Source: Oscarella lobularis
Taxonomy: Eukaryota > Porifera > Homoscleromorpha > Homosclerophorida > Oscarellidae
Reading direction: 5' to 3'
Assembly: GCF_947507565.1 (NCBI RefSeq)
Contig: NC_089178.1
Span: 248,001-312,000 of the forward strand
Length of the DNA: 64,000 bases
Numbering within the stretch: position 1 is the stretch's first letter; each line of letters opens with the position of its first letter. The position numbers and the translations under genes were made by a program. The notes under the pieces were generated by a model. It was not told the DNA's origin and did not search any database. It saw only the letters and a list, made by a program, of their open reading frames with translations. Below, piece by piece: positions 33,965 to 45,436 of the stretch.

Positions 33965-36656
33965 CAATTCAGGCGCTTTTTCAGGCGTTCGTTTTCCTCT
34001 CGCAACAGTCGGTTCTCTTCGGCGAGCCGCCCCTCGTTCCCCATCCCGGCTATCTTTTCCTAAAGGCAGAAAAAAGAGTGATGAGAAAAGTAGAGCAAAC
34101 GCATGCAACTCGTACTTCAATGCGCTCGAACTGGCGCACCAGGTCAGTGTGAAGATTCCTTATGTCACGATGAATAGCCAACCTGATCAAAGTTTGCGCA
34201 GTTACATCTCACGTGTATGTCCAACGCCAGACCCACCTCATCTCTTCAATAGAATCATCAATCATATTCTGAATAAACTTCAAAGGCGGATCCGAATCAG
34301 TTGAAGCTGCGGGTATATCAGGAGAACTTGCAACAGCAGCAGCAGCAGGAGCAGCAGCAGGAGCAGCAGCAGTACTAGTACTAGTAGTCACAGAAGTAGC
34401 AGTAGCAGCAGTGGCAACCACGGAAGAAGACGACTGTAAGGAGGACACCCTTGAAAAGACCGCGTTTTGCGCTATCCGCTCAGAAGCGCTCGTCAACGGA
34501 ACTGCAGTTGCGGCTGGTCGTCTTTGAGATGGCGACAAACTGAACGGATTAGATGTTTCAGCTGTTGTCACAGGAAGAGGAGCAGTCGATTGAATGGTCG
34601 TTGCGCTTCTCGTTCCTTTTTCCCTCGTGCCAAGATTAGCGGCCAAACCTTTGAATGTCTCTTCATTCGCTGTCTTGCGTGGACTTGCTTGCCCAAGGGG
34701 CGAAAACAAGGACGACGATGCGGTCCCAGCGGTTGCCTTGGCAGCAGGCGAACTGCTGGCATCACGGGGTTTCACTGCCACATTGTTCTGCAACTGCGAC
34801 GTCAGGGAAGAGGGTCGACTCCCCGGGGAAACAACGTTAGCAGTAGAACTTGGAGTGGTCACATCATCAGACGTCCTCGTAGCCGACGAACGATGAGAAG
34901 AAAAGTCCTTCGGCGAAGTCGTCGTCGTCGTCGTCGTCTTGAAAATGGCTGCTTGACTACTAGCCGTGGTTCGACTCTGCGTGGAAGTTCGGGTGCTAGT
35001 TTGAACCTTTGATGGCCTTGCTTCCGCTTTGGGCTGATCAATGTGCTGGGACCGCCTGCCTGGATCCGTTTGCAATAGTCGCAACGATGATTGGTCCGAA
35101 CGGGAACCTTTTGATGTGCTGCTTGTTGCCGCGGGCTCAAATGTTCCAACAGGACTCAAGAACGCTGGAAAACAATCAATTGAAAGAAAGGTAGGGAGAG
35201 GGGGAGGGGAGTACGTACTTCCCGCTTGTGCTCCTGCTGTTGCCTGTGACTTTAGAGCCGGTTTATCTAGCGGAGAGATCACTCCGGATCCGCTTGATAA
35301 AATCTGAGATTCCGGCGTTTTTTGATGGAACACTGTTTTTTTCTCCGGGTCCGTTGAGGGAGGCGAAGTAGAAAAGGTACTCAAATTCGCCGATCTTCGC
35401 TTTCCACCAGAACCAGACTAACCAAACAAAGATACGAAAACCCTCCTCGTACGACGAATTCACTTACGTAATCACAAGCTAGACTACGAACAGCAGTCTG
35501 ATGGCCCTTGACGCGAGTTAGACTCCCAACTGTAGCTGAACTTCGTAAATCAAACTGATGCAAATGTCCTTAGAAGACACATTATCTTATGAGCACTCTA
35601 GATTGAACCTTGGGACCCCCAACCAAACCCATGCACTCTATAACATAAGTTCTCACCGGTCTCAGTTCCGCTAATGACCGTATGGCCGTCAGGAAATATC
35701 AACAAGCACAGCAACTTGTCCTGCACTGCCAAAGTCATCACTTTTCTCATGTCAACTGCGTCATAAAAATGAATTTGTCCGTCGGCTCCGCAACTAGCAA
35801 ACAACTTCTCGTTGATCGGAGAAAATGAGACGCCCATTGCGGCGGTAGCTTCAGTGGCACGAGAAGACGGACGTCGTTCAAATGATTTAACCAACTGACA
35901 CTTCTGCGCGTCCCACACATTGACCGTCCCATCAAAAGCAGAGGTAACCACCTGATGAGGATGATGGGGGCTGCACTTAATATCCGTTATAGGCTAAACA
36001 AAATAGTATTTATAAATTTTCCAAATTTCAATTTCTAAATTGGCAATTTGATGTTTCACAGATCTTGCCTGAACGCTGGGAGTTCTCATAATTTTCGACG
36101 CGTCGCCCGTTTCGACGCCGTGCGCAATTACGTCGCCGGACGTCGATCCGGAAACGACGTGCGTCGTCGATTGGACGTCGAGACATTTGATTGCCGACAT
36201 GTGCCCGGTGAGCGTGCGCGCGAGTGCGCGCGTTTTCACGTTCCACAACTTGATCGTCGAGTCGCGATGCCCGGACGCGATGCAACGCGACGAGCCGACG
36301 AACGCCACGCATTCGGCGTCGCTCGTCTGAAATACGCGCGTCCCAAGTCTTCCAAAGGGTTTCGAGATTATCGCGAATTACGTTTGCTATTGTGTGCGTG
36401 GAGAAATTCGATGTTTGGACGAGTTTTACTTCTCCGGCGGCGTAGGTGAGAAAACTGCCTGCAGGAGTACGCGAATGAGGGGAATTGCGCGCGCGAGAGG
36501 GTCTCGTTTACCGCTTCGATTCCATCGAATGGATGTGCACGGTTTTCCCGTGTGCATTTGGACGGGGATCGATTGCTGGGGTTTCGTCAGCTCGGACGGG
36601 ATCCATACGTTGATGGATTCGCCGCAACTTGCGAATCGGTACTCTTTTGACGCCAT
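33965..36656 (-). CDS. NEDD1: NEDD1, WD40 adaptor targeting gamma-tubulin ring complexes
   Basis: Centrosome and spindle protein. ATG at 36656 (MASKEYRFASCGESINVWI) begins a WD40 propeller. Repeats include CIASGHRDSTIKLWNVKTRA (36280), TTHVVSGSTSGDVIAHG, VTSAFDGTVNVWDAQKC (35940), INEKLFASCGADGQIHFYD and FPDGHTVISGTETG. A long Ser/Thr/Ala-rich linker (35384-34330) contains LSPLDKPAL-type proline-directed phosphorylation sites and an Ala-rich microsatellite. The C-terminus has FIQNMIDDSIEEMR near 34260. Across introns it continues with HTDLVRQFERIE and the final helix EENRLLREENERLKKRLN, with stop at 33965-33967, which is the gamma-tubulin-binding end of NEDD1. Shares a short divergent promoter with EFCAB12. 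Confidence 0.9.
34337..34416 (-). repeat. cag/gca-rich repeat within the NEDD1 linker
   Basis: Repeated cagcagcag, caggagcag and actagtactagtagt units encode Ala/Thr/Ser-rich sequence on the minus strand. Confidence 0.8.
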
Positions 36657-36882
36657 GGCGAGCGACAAATCGCTGAAGGGGCCGATTCGAATTTTTCAGG
36701 AAACGCGCGCTATACGAAGGAGCGACGATCATGTTCGGTACTGTACAGCACTTCGAGAAACTGATGCCTATGCCGAACCGCATTCTATTAGATGCGATAC
36801 ATTTCTGCAGCTAAATTTGTTCTACAGTGCTTTGTATATACCAACCACTGGTCCTCTACCACGTGATGGCCTAGCTGTTGTC
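36657..36882. promoter_or_regulatory. divergent promoter between NEDD1 and EFCAB12
   Basis: 226 bp between opposite start codons. It contains a cacgtg E-box near 36860 and an X-box-like sequence gttgtcatggagac (36876-36889) that overlaps the EFCAB12 start codon. Confidence 0.5.
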
Positions 36883-38795
36883 ATGGAGACTGAAGATCTT
36901 GGCCTCCGCCGTTTGTTTCGGCCTTCTATCGCTCACTTGAGCGTCAAAGAACAGCTGAAACTATGCCCACCACGAGATCTTGGAAAGACAAAACTCTACA
37001 GAACGGCGGCGAAAATTTGGGGCTCCCCGAAGCGGACGCGAGTTCTCGTCGCTCGATCGGAACCAGAGAAGGAGATTCGGGTGAACGAGACGGCAAAAAC
37101 GATAGCAGTGACGCCAGAAAAGTCAACTAAAGTGACCGAAAAGGACGAAATTGGCGAATATCGACAATGGATGGAGGAAAGACGAAAACTTCGCGGCGAT
37201 CTCGACTCGTTGGGCCTCAGCGAGACGTGGCTGCGATCGAAACGCAACAAAACGGAGACGGAGAAGCGCGTACTAGAACAGATGATGCGACGCGTCTCCA
37301 TAACCGAAGAACCAGAGAAGAAGGCAAGAAAAAAAAGAGCGTAGTGCGAGTTTTTTCTCCTATCGTCGTTTTCAGGTTGTCACGCCCACTTCGCCCAAGC
37401 AGAAGAGTCGCTCGCGCGCGCGTCCCGCGCGTCGTCCGCGTCTCGATCTTCCACTACCCGACGCTCTGGCCGTCATCGACGATTTCGTTCAGAAAAATCG
37501 TCTCCGACTCGTCGATTTGTTCGCGCGCTTCGATAAGGACAAGAATTGGCGCGTATCGAAAGCCGAATTTCGTCGCGTTTTCAAACTCGCCAAAATTCCC
37601 GTCAACGATCGCCAATTGGACAATCTCGTCCTCGCGCTCGATAAGAACGAGGACAACACGCTCGATTATAGAGAACTCGTGCGCGGACGCGATTCGCTCC
37701 GAAAACTCTGGCGAAAACAAGAACGGGAGAAAATCGATTGTAACGCGTCGCCAGTGTCGACGTCGTCGCTATTGGAAACGCCCACGTTTGAGCCACCGCC
37801 CACGCAATCGCCCTTGCTCGTTGTTCCGCACGTGACGGTTTCCGAAAAGGTCGAGACGGTGAGTCGCGAGGTGAAGCTGGCGGAGAGAAAGCGCGTTCGG
37901 CGATTGAGGCAGAAGAAGGAGAAGGCGGGTGAGATTTCGAAGAAGGAGGTGGCATCCGTGCGACTGGAACGGCATTGTGCTGGATCAACTGTCGGGGGAG
38001 CGTTTGGAGAAGCAATTGACGCGTATCGAGAGACTGTGAAGCGGGAATATGAGCGAGCCGTGCATCTCTGTCGAATGTATGGGATTGCACTCAGTAAGGA
38101 AACGTTGGAAAAAGGTATTGTTGACCCACTCCGGTTGACTTTTTATATGTGAGTGTTATAGCACTTCTACACGTTGGTGACCGATCTGTGGCCGAGTGTC
38201 GGGCGCACTTGCGTCAGCCAGGAATGGCTCTCTTATCACGCGATGACTTGGCGGACCCAGGTCTGAAGGGAAAGACTCTTTGTATTCACATTCGATTTAT
38301 TCTTGTAGATTCTGAGTATCGCAAGTTTGACAGTCGGTCGCATTCGTCGCGTCATCGCTTCAGTAGTCCGTTGATAGAGCAAAAACGCGTGAAATTGTCG
38401 ACGGGTTGGGCCAGAGTGAGAGCAAAGACCGACTGCTGGTTGACGTATGACGAATACGAAGCACTTACAAGGTGAAGCAATCAAATAAAAGAAACCCTTT
38501 CTCGATTGTCGTATTTAGGGATCTTCGTCCAAAGTTTGAACACACGTGGAAGGATCGTCCTATTGATACAAATGCATTTTGGCCTGGCTCTTTGTTGGAC
38601 TGCTTGCGCGTTTATCTGCCCGCGAGCACCACTAAAAAGTCTGCTTCAGTGGACAACGTATTCACGCCGGTCACCAGACCTCTGAGAAACACTGATTCAT
38701 TAACGACAAGTTACTTGGACTCCGGCCTGTGGCCTATGAACGACGCTGGTTACGTTCAACACGGAGGAAAAGGAAAAAAACAATATCAATTGTGA
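36883..38795 (+). CDS. EFCAB12: EFCAB12-like EF-hand protein
   Basis: ATG at 36883 gives METEDLGLRRLFRPSIAHLS, which aligns best with the human N-terminus. A conserved block YRQWMEERRKLRGDLDSLGL plus ETWLRSKRNKTETEKRVLEQ follows. Exon 1 appears to end at EKK with a GC donor (gcaaga, 37325) and resumes at 37375 with VVTPTSPKQK. An EF-hand pair follows: LVDLFARFDKDKNWRVSKAE and LALDKNEDNTLDYRELVRG. The first loop (DKDKNWRVSKAE) and the second (DKNEDNTLDYRE) both look able to bind calcium. The C-terminal exons include ETVKREYERAVHLCRMYGIA and DTNAFWPGSLLDCLRVYLP, as in human EFCAB12. The end GLWPMNDAGYVQHGG precedes the stop at 38793-38795. The function is poorly known in any animal. Confidence 0.85.
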
Positions 38796-38868
38796 ATTTG
38801 TAAATTTGGCACTTTCATTGATTCTTTATCCGGGAGCTAGACTTTTGTGATTTATTTTCTCGCATCGC

Positions 38869-40896
38869 ATGGCGTCTATCGCAAAGGCCGTCGAACAGAC
38901 GCTCAAATCGGGTCTCGTTCGCTTTCAGGCGTTCGTCAACGGCGCGTGGATCGACGCGAAAGATCGTCGCACGTTTTCCGTCACGAATCCAGCCGACGGC
39001 TCGCATTTGGGCGACGTTCCGGACATGACGACCGACGACGCACGATCGGCTATCGACGCCGCTTACGAGGCGAAACGAGAATGGGCGAAACGGACGTCGA
39101 AGGCGAGCAAACGCAACGCAACGCAACGAGGGGTTTTCTACGCTTTTTTTTTTTCGTACGTACGCAGGAGCGTAGCGGGCTTCTTCGTCGATGGTTTGAT
39201 CTCGTTCGACGAAATCGCGACGATTTGGCTCGAATCATTACTGCAGAACAAGCGAGTCGAATTCGTCGCAACGTCGATTTTTTAACGAAGATTTCTTTAG
39301 GGAAAGCCGCTCAACGAAGCGAAAGGCGAAGTCGATTACGGCGCCTCGTTTATCGAATGGTACTCGGAGGAGGCGAAACGCGTCTACGGCGACGTTCTTC
39401 CCTCGGTGTCGACGTCGAAGCGACTTTTCGTTCTCAAGGAACCGGTTGGGGTCGCAGCACTCATTACTCCCGTAAGAGAGACTTTGAAGAGAGAAAAAAA
39501 GGCCCCACGTCTGATTCTGTTCTCCGTCAAGTGGAACTTTCCTTTTTCGATGGTTTTGAGAAAGGCGTCAGCTGCGTTGGCGGCTGGTTGCACAGCCGTT
39601 GTCAAACCCGCTGAAGACACGCCGCTCTGCGCTTTGGCCTTGGCCAAGGTACCCCTTTCGACTGATGGCTTTGATTTTTTTAAAATTTTATTTATTTATT
39701 TATTGTCTTTTTAGTTGGCTGAAGATGCTGGCATACCTGCTGGCGTGTATAACACTATTACGTGCTCGCGCGACAATGTGGCTGGCGTTGGCGAGATGCT
39801 TGCTGCTAGTGAAAAAATAGCCATGGTGTCGTTTACGGGCTCAACGGCTGTCGGAAAAGTGGGATCAAAATTATACATGTGTACATAACGTAGCAGGAAG
39901 TTTGCCTTGTGTTAGCTGTTACTGAAACATTGCGCTAGCAATGTGACTAAAGTGTCTATGGAATTGGGAGGCCAGGCTGCATTCATTGTCTTTGACAGTG
40001 CCGACGCTGATGCAGCTGTTGAAGGAGCAGCAAACGCCAAGTTTCGAAATGCAGGCCAGGTACTTATAAATAAATAAATTAGTTTGATCAGTTATGGTAT
40101 GTAGGGTGAGACGCTTTTTTGATCTAGGCCTGCATAGCTGCGAATCGGTTTTTAGTGCAGGAAGGAATACACGACCTATTCTGCGAGAAACTGAAAGTTG
40201 CCATGGAGAAGTTGTTCGTCGGGAATGGGTTTGAAGAAGGCGTAACGGTTGGTCCGCTGATAAATCAACGTGCCGCGGAAAAGGTGTGATAACCATACCC
40301 CCCATAGAGGTCTGACACTCTTACTTTTTTCATATATAGGTTATGGCACACGTGACAGATGCTATTTCCAAAGGGGGAAAAGTCTTGTGCGGTGGAGACT
40401 TTCATCATCTCGGTAGGACGTTTTTTAAGCCAACCCTACTGAGTCATTGCACAGTGGATATGCTGCCTGCTCGAGAAGAGACGTTTGGGCCTATAATACC
40501 CGTTTTTAAGTACACAATACACTGTATTGAATTTTTTAGCTGGACTAACTTTGTATAGATTCAAGACCGAAGAAGAGGCTTTGAAGATGGCTAATAGTAC
40601 TCAATATGGTTTGGCAAGTAGGGACTTTGCTGAGTAGTAAATTGACTTAGGTCTATTGATTATGTTCTCTTGTTCTAGGCTACTTTTATTCCACTGATTT
40701 TAGTCAGATTTGGAGGGTGGCCGAGAGTCTGGAATGTGGAGTGGTTGGCGTGAACGAAGGCTCAGTCACCACCGAGGTTGCTCCATTCGGGGGAGTGAAG
40801 CAGTCTGGTATAGGCAAAGAAGGCTCCAAATACGGAATCGAAGAATTTTTGCACACCAAATATATCTGCATGGGAAATATTAGACCGGGTAAATAG
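38869..40896 (+). CDS. ALDH5A1: succinate-semialdehyde dehydrogenase-like aldehyde dehydrogenase
   Basis: NAD(P)-dependent ALDH, most like SSADH of the GABA shunt. ATG 38869 ([20 protein letters not shown]). Motifs across exons: [87 protein letters not shown], and [15 protein letters not shown] with the catalytic Glu. [18 protein letters not shown] carries the catalytic Cys. [12 protein letters not shown], and [20 protein letters not shown] follow, and the stop is at 40894-40896. Human SSADH has a second Cys two residues after the catalytic one, forming a redox switch. Here that position is Ala. No clear mitochondrial presequence is seen before the fold begins. Confidence 0.88.
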
Positions 40897-40909
40897 AATG
40901 TACTCGATA

Positions 40910-40927
40910 CACGTGCTCTGACACGTG
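40910..40927 (+). promoter_or_regulatory. pair of CACGTG E-boxes upstream of ZCRB1
   Basis: cacgtg at 40910-40915 and 40922-40927, six bases apart. Both lie inside the 48-bp gap between the ALDH stop and the ZCRB1 start codon. Such sites bind bHLH factors (MYC/MAX, USF class) in animals. Function here is inferred from sequence. Confidence 0.5.
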
Positions 40928-40944
40928 TGAGACTTGATACCAAC

Positions 40945-42141
40945 ATGAGCGGTGGTCTTGCGCCGAGCAAAACAACCGTCTACTGCTCGAATCTCCCATT
41001 CAACTTGACGAACAACGATCTTCACAAGGTGCTCTCGATATCTTGAGTACACTTCACGGGCTCGCGACTATCGCAACGCCGCTGTGCATAGGTTTTCGAG
41101 AAGTATGGCAAAGTTGCGAAGTGAGAGCTCTGTGTCGTGAGAAACGGAACTTCGAGCCTTTGTTTGCAGAATTACGGTAATGAAAGACCGGGAAAACCGC
41201 CGTAGCAAGGGCGTCGCTTTTGTCCTATTCCTCGATCGTCAGGCAGCTCAGGATGCGATCAGCGGTCTGAACGCTAAAGAGGTAGGTAGGTAGGTAGGGG
41301 AAGGAGGTCTACAATGCAGTAGCGAGTATTGCGGGGGGGAGTCAGGTTTGAATTGATCTCCCGGGGAGATCACGTCATAGATTGAAAATTTTCTATCTAT
41401 GATCACGGTGCCAAACCTGAAACAGCATGTAATCGTGTCCTTTTCATCATCTAGATAGCGCTGTCAGGCTTCTATGTCTATTTTAGTTCCTTCTGTCATT
41501 GGGGATTTTCGAAATGTTTGCCTTTGGCTGTGTAGCTTAGTGTCCTTTCTATACTTGTGTCTTTCGTCAAGGAATGAAATGCTTGCCCTTTAGCTGTTCG
41601 GTCGAACGTTGAAGTGCAGCATTGCAAAGGATAACGGTCGCGCAGCCGACTTTATAAAGAGGAAAACGTATCCGGATAAAAGTCGTTGCTATGAGTGTGG
41701 GGTAGAAGAAGAAATCAAATTCGTGTAGCGGTACTAGAACTGACCGTGAGATTTAGGCAGATGGTCACCTGAGCTATGAGTGTCCTAGCAATGCCCTCGG
41801 CGTCCGGGACAGGCCAAAAAAGGAACGCAAGCGGAAACGGTGACCTTTGTTTTTTCACTTCCACCACCTACGCGAATTCTACTTGCAGGGGAAAGCCAAC
41901 GCAGCAGGAAGTTGAAGTCATCGAGAACCACGACGAAGACGACGAAGACGACGACGACGACGACGACGACATTAGTCTCGATGAAGCGATAAGATTGAGC
42001 CGAGAACAATGGGAGCGCGAGAATCAGAGCAGAGGACAAGAAGATACCGAAAGTAGGCGTGGCGATGGAAAGATAGCGCCGCCCAATGCTCGAAAAGTAA
42101 AGCGAACCGGCTACTTTAGTGACGAAGAGGCTAGTGATTAG
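40945..42141 (+). CDS. ZCRB1: ZCRB1, U11/U12 snRNP 31 kDa RNA-binding protein
   Basis: Minor-spliceosome protein. ATG 40945 gives [20 protein letters not shown], nearly identical to the human start. The RRM continues with [20 protein letters not shown] and [19 protein letters not shown], then [20 protein letters not shown] over a 300-bp intron. A CCHC zinc knuckle (CYECG, then [10 protein letters not shown] after another intron) follows. The next exons contain a Lys/Arg stretch ([13 protein letters not shown]), a poly-Asp run ([15 protein letters not shown]) and the conserved end [11 protein letters not shown], with stop at 42139-42141. Its presence implies a working U12-dependent spliceosome. 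Confidence 0.92.
41281..41300 (+). repeat. (gtag)n at a ZCRB1 splice donor
   Basis: gaggtaggtaggtaggtagggg immediately after LNAKE. The repeat offers several alternative GT donors spaced 4 bp apart at the start of the longest ZCRB1 intron. Confidence 0.7.
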
Positions 42142-42385
42142 GAGGCTAAAAGAATAGTACTATGGTTGAATAGTTCAGGCGTATCTTGGGGGAAGATCTG
42201 CTCACGAGCCAGGAGTGCATGATGTCACTTTTCCGCTTTCGACGCTTACCTTTGCACGCTTACTTTGCACGATATCGTCATTTATTACTTCATACTCACA
42301 TGTTTTTTTATTGTATATAATGGAACAGGGGTACGTGTTAGAGTACAGCTACATGTAGTCAGCAAACTGAGGTGACGAACTGACG

Positions 42386-42697
42386 ATGACGAGCTTTCAT
42401 TTCCATTGGCATTTTGATGTTCATTTTCACGTGCCGTCGTTTGAAAGTCAAGCAGTAATGGAAATTGATCGTTTGCATCGGAGGCGCGCTGAATTTCAGG
42501 CAGAGCGCGAAGACGTTCTAGCTAGAGTTTGGGAAAGCATGAGCGAGGAAAGGAGAAGAAGACCAAATTCCATCCACGAGCGACTGGCTGAGAGAGATTT
42601 TGCAGATGACATTAGGCAATACGTTGATCGTCTAACGTCACTGATAGTTGAACTGCAAGACCAGATAAATGATCTCTATAGCAGATTCAATTTGTAA
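42386..42697 (+). CDS. small unidentified protein with His/Phe-rich start and helical C-terminus
   Basis: Single-exon ORF of 103 codons 244 bp after ZCRB1. The start MTSFHFHWHFDVHFHVP alternates His and aromatic residues. The rest is charged and probably helical (RLHRRRAEFQAEREDVLARV; RLTSLIVELQDQINDLY), ending RFNL. The heptad-like hydrophobic pattern near the end suggests oligomerisation. No family was recognised. Codon use resembles neighbours, so it may be real. Confidence 0.45.
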   Translation: MTSFHFHWHFDVHFHVPSFESQAVMEIDRLHRRRAEFQAEREDVLARVWESMSEERRRRPNSIHERLAERDFADDIRQYVDRLTSLIVELQDQINDLYSRFNL

Positions 42698-42747
42698 TGG
42701 TTTATTTGTAGGTTTTATTTCTCAGAACAAAATAAATTTCGCCCTTT

Positions 42748-42980
42748 TCATAAATGATGGAGTAGTCCCGTGCAAAACACGTCATCCAAACATTTCTTGA
42801 CGTAACGGAAGCGACAGCGCCGGATCCCCGTATAATCCGAAGTCCAGAATCCGCGTTTCGAAGCCATTCGACGTTCTCCCGCCTCGAGTCCTATCGAAAG
42901 CATCTCGAAGTAGTCGTCTGAAAAGCATTTTTCGCGTAAGACGTCCCGCAGAGACTCGCACACTGCCTTCGTCGTTTTTG
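42748..42980 (-). CDS. unidentified ORF, C-terminal exon only
   Basis: On the minus strand an acceptor (acgaaggcag, near 42964) opens a frame CESLRDVLREKCFSDDYFEM and IGLEAGERRMASKRGFW ending DDVFCTGLLHHL at 42748. An upstream donor (gtaatg near 43014) is plausible, but the preceding frame is not resolved and no start codon was established. Residue composition looks like a genuine small helical protein. The product is unknown. Confidence 0.3.
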
Positions 42981-43178
42981 TTGACGTCCAACATATGGAG
43001 AGAGCATTACGATCGCGTGAGTCCGATCGCTTCGAAAACGTGCTTCCCAGTCGCTTCTCGTGCGGTCGTACCAGAGAAAACAGTTTGGCTCTTTACGATA
43101 CTTATACCCGCTATTTCTCGCTAGCACCCTGACTATTAGGCTACTAGAGGTCGAAAAAAGACCCCGCGGACTCCAGAA

Positions 43179-45402
43179 ATGGCTTTCAAGAACCACAAAC
43201 ATTTTCGCGTCATCAGTCCGAATCCGATACTCGGCGATTGGGCAGCGACAGCGACATCGACGCCGGATGCGAACTCGCCGCCTCGAGGCGAAGAGGAGGT
43301 ACGTACGAAGGAGGACCGAATATGCTGCTCGCGTAAACAACGCTCTGTCGCTGTGTTTGTGACAAAGGGACATGTGGACGTGCAGAAAATGCGCGCACAG
43401 GTGCGTTCATCTTTTTTTTCATTATGCATGAGAGGCGAACGCGCGGCGCGGCGTTTTTAGATCGATTTCGAACGCGCCAAAGCGTCGCGATTCGAACGCG
43501 AATGGAATCGGCTCGTGCGCGAGTTGGACGAAGAGCGCGCCGCGTCGCGACGTCAAGCGGAAGCGGCCGCCGCCGAGCGACAACGTCTCGAAGCGAAATT
43601 GATCGAAGAAACGGACAGGTGTCGCGAATTGACGAGATCGTCGCCGGGGGTAGCGGCGACGATCGAAAAACGATTGGAATTGGCCGAAGAACGTTGTCGC
43701 GGTCTCGAACGAACTCTCGAGAATCGGAATCCGATCGGTACGCGAGAGACGACGAGAGAAAAGTACGATGAATGAATGAAATTCTTCTCGCGACAGGCGT
43801 TCACTCGCATCCGACCGACTTTTCTCAGGCGGTCGTTCGTTCGGCGGCTCGCGGCGACGCCGATTCGCTTCGGCAGTCGATCGTCGCCGACGCGCGCGTC
43901 GTTTCGGCGACGGAGAGGGACGGAACGACGATCGTGCACGCGGCCGCGCGATTCGGCAGTAGCGGTAGGCCTCTACGAAATGCGAAGGCGACAGTCGATT
44001 AATTTCCTTCCTTTTTCTAACTAAACAGGCTGTCTAGCCGTTCTTTTGGATAACGGAGCCAATGCGAGTGCCGTGCGACCCGTCGATCGAGCCACGCCTC
44101 TTCACTTAGCCGCGTCGAACGGTCACTGCAGGTGGGCGGGAAAAGAACGGAGATCGGGTTCGCTGTTTTAGAAAATTCTTTCAGCTGCGCGGAACTGCTC
44201 TTGGAACGAAACGTCGTCATCGACGCGATCGACAAACGAGGCGATACGAGTCTCGGCGTCGCCGCCGAAGGTGGCCGACTGGATTGCGTCGGACTCCTAT
44301 TGGATCGCGGTGCAGCGCTGGGGGTCGTCAATAAGGCGCGAGAGAAAGCTGATTAGCCGGCATCCGGGAACTCTTTTTTTGCGTAGGCGGGGCGCAATGC
44401 GTTGCACCTAGCAACGGCCGGCGGTCACTATCGATGTCTCGTTCGTCTCGTGCGCGCCGGCGAGAGGCAGGCGCTGTTGAAGCAGCTCGTTGGGCAGACG
44501 GACGAACAAGGTTGGACGCCTATTCACATTGCTGCCAATAAAGGATACGATGTATGAGCGCTCGTATAAAGTGATCAATACGCGAGCATTGCGTTTTTCT
44601 GTGAAGGATTGCCTGTCTTTGCTGATTGGCTGTTCGCACGGGAATTTGGCCCTACAAGACAACTGGGGCCGAACGCCACACGATCTTGCTTCCACAGCGA
44701 ATTGCAAGGAGTTACTAAATAGCAGAGGTATAGGCATTCCTCATAGGAATTTAAAAGATATTTTTCTTTTAGCTCACAAACCAGTTGTGGTGAAACTTCG
44801 AGGGCAAGAGACGTGCACGTGCGCTGGCGTTGCGCGCATTCAGCCTCATCATCAATGGATTGATTTTGAGCGATCCGTACACGACGTCCTAACGACGTAT
44901 TCTTCCTACGTCAATGGCGGGTTTCCGTCGACTGCGGATTCATCCATTATGAACCGTCACCCGCGAATGCCGAGCATAACGATTGAAGAGCCGGGGTCCA
45001 GTGGAGCGTCAAAGACGCTGCACCAGTCGTCTCAACTTGGCGGCGGCGGCGAACGAAAGATCAGTCGCGAATCCGACTCTGGTCATCAGACGGGTAGCGG
45101 AAGCAGCAATTCTTCCTCGCGATATGATTCCATTGCTAAGCCAGACAGTGGTCTTGGTGATGACGTTGACTTCGACGGAGGCTCGTCAGACGGTTTGGGT
45201 CTTAGCGGCGATTCTGTGGCTTTTTATGAGTACGGGAGCCTGCAGTGGCTGCCGGGGAGCTTGCCGACGATGCCGTCAAGCCAAACGTCGTCTGCAGGAA
45301 GTCGACTCTTGGGAACGCCGCCTCCCTATCTCGTGTTTGGGGGGTTCCTTTTGAGGCAGGAAGGATCCGGTGTTAATCTGGAGGTCACTGTGCATTTGAA
45401 AG

Positions 45403-45436
<34 letters not shown>

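Noticed and set aside
36655-36882. EFCAB12 start at 36655, overlapping the NEDD1 start in a shared ccatgg
   Set aside because: The extra N-terminal sequence has no similarity to EFCAB12. ATG 36883 matches better and leaves room for a promoter.
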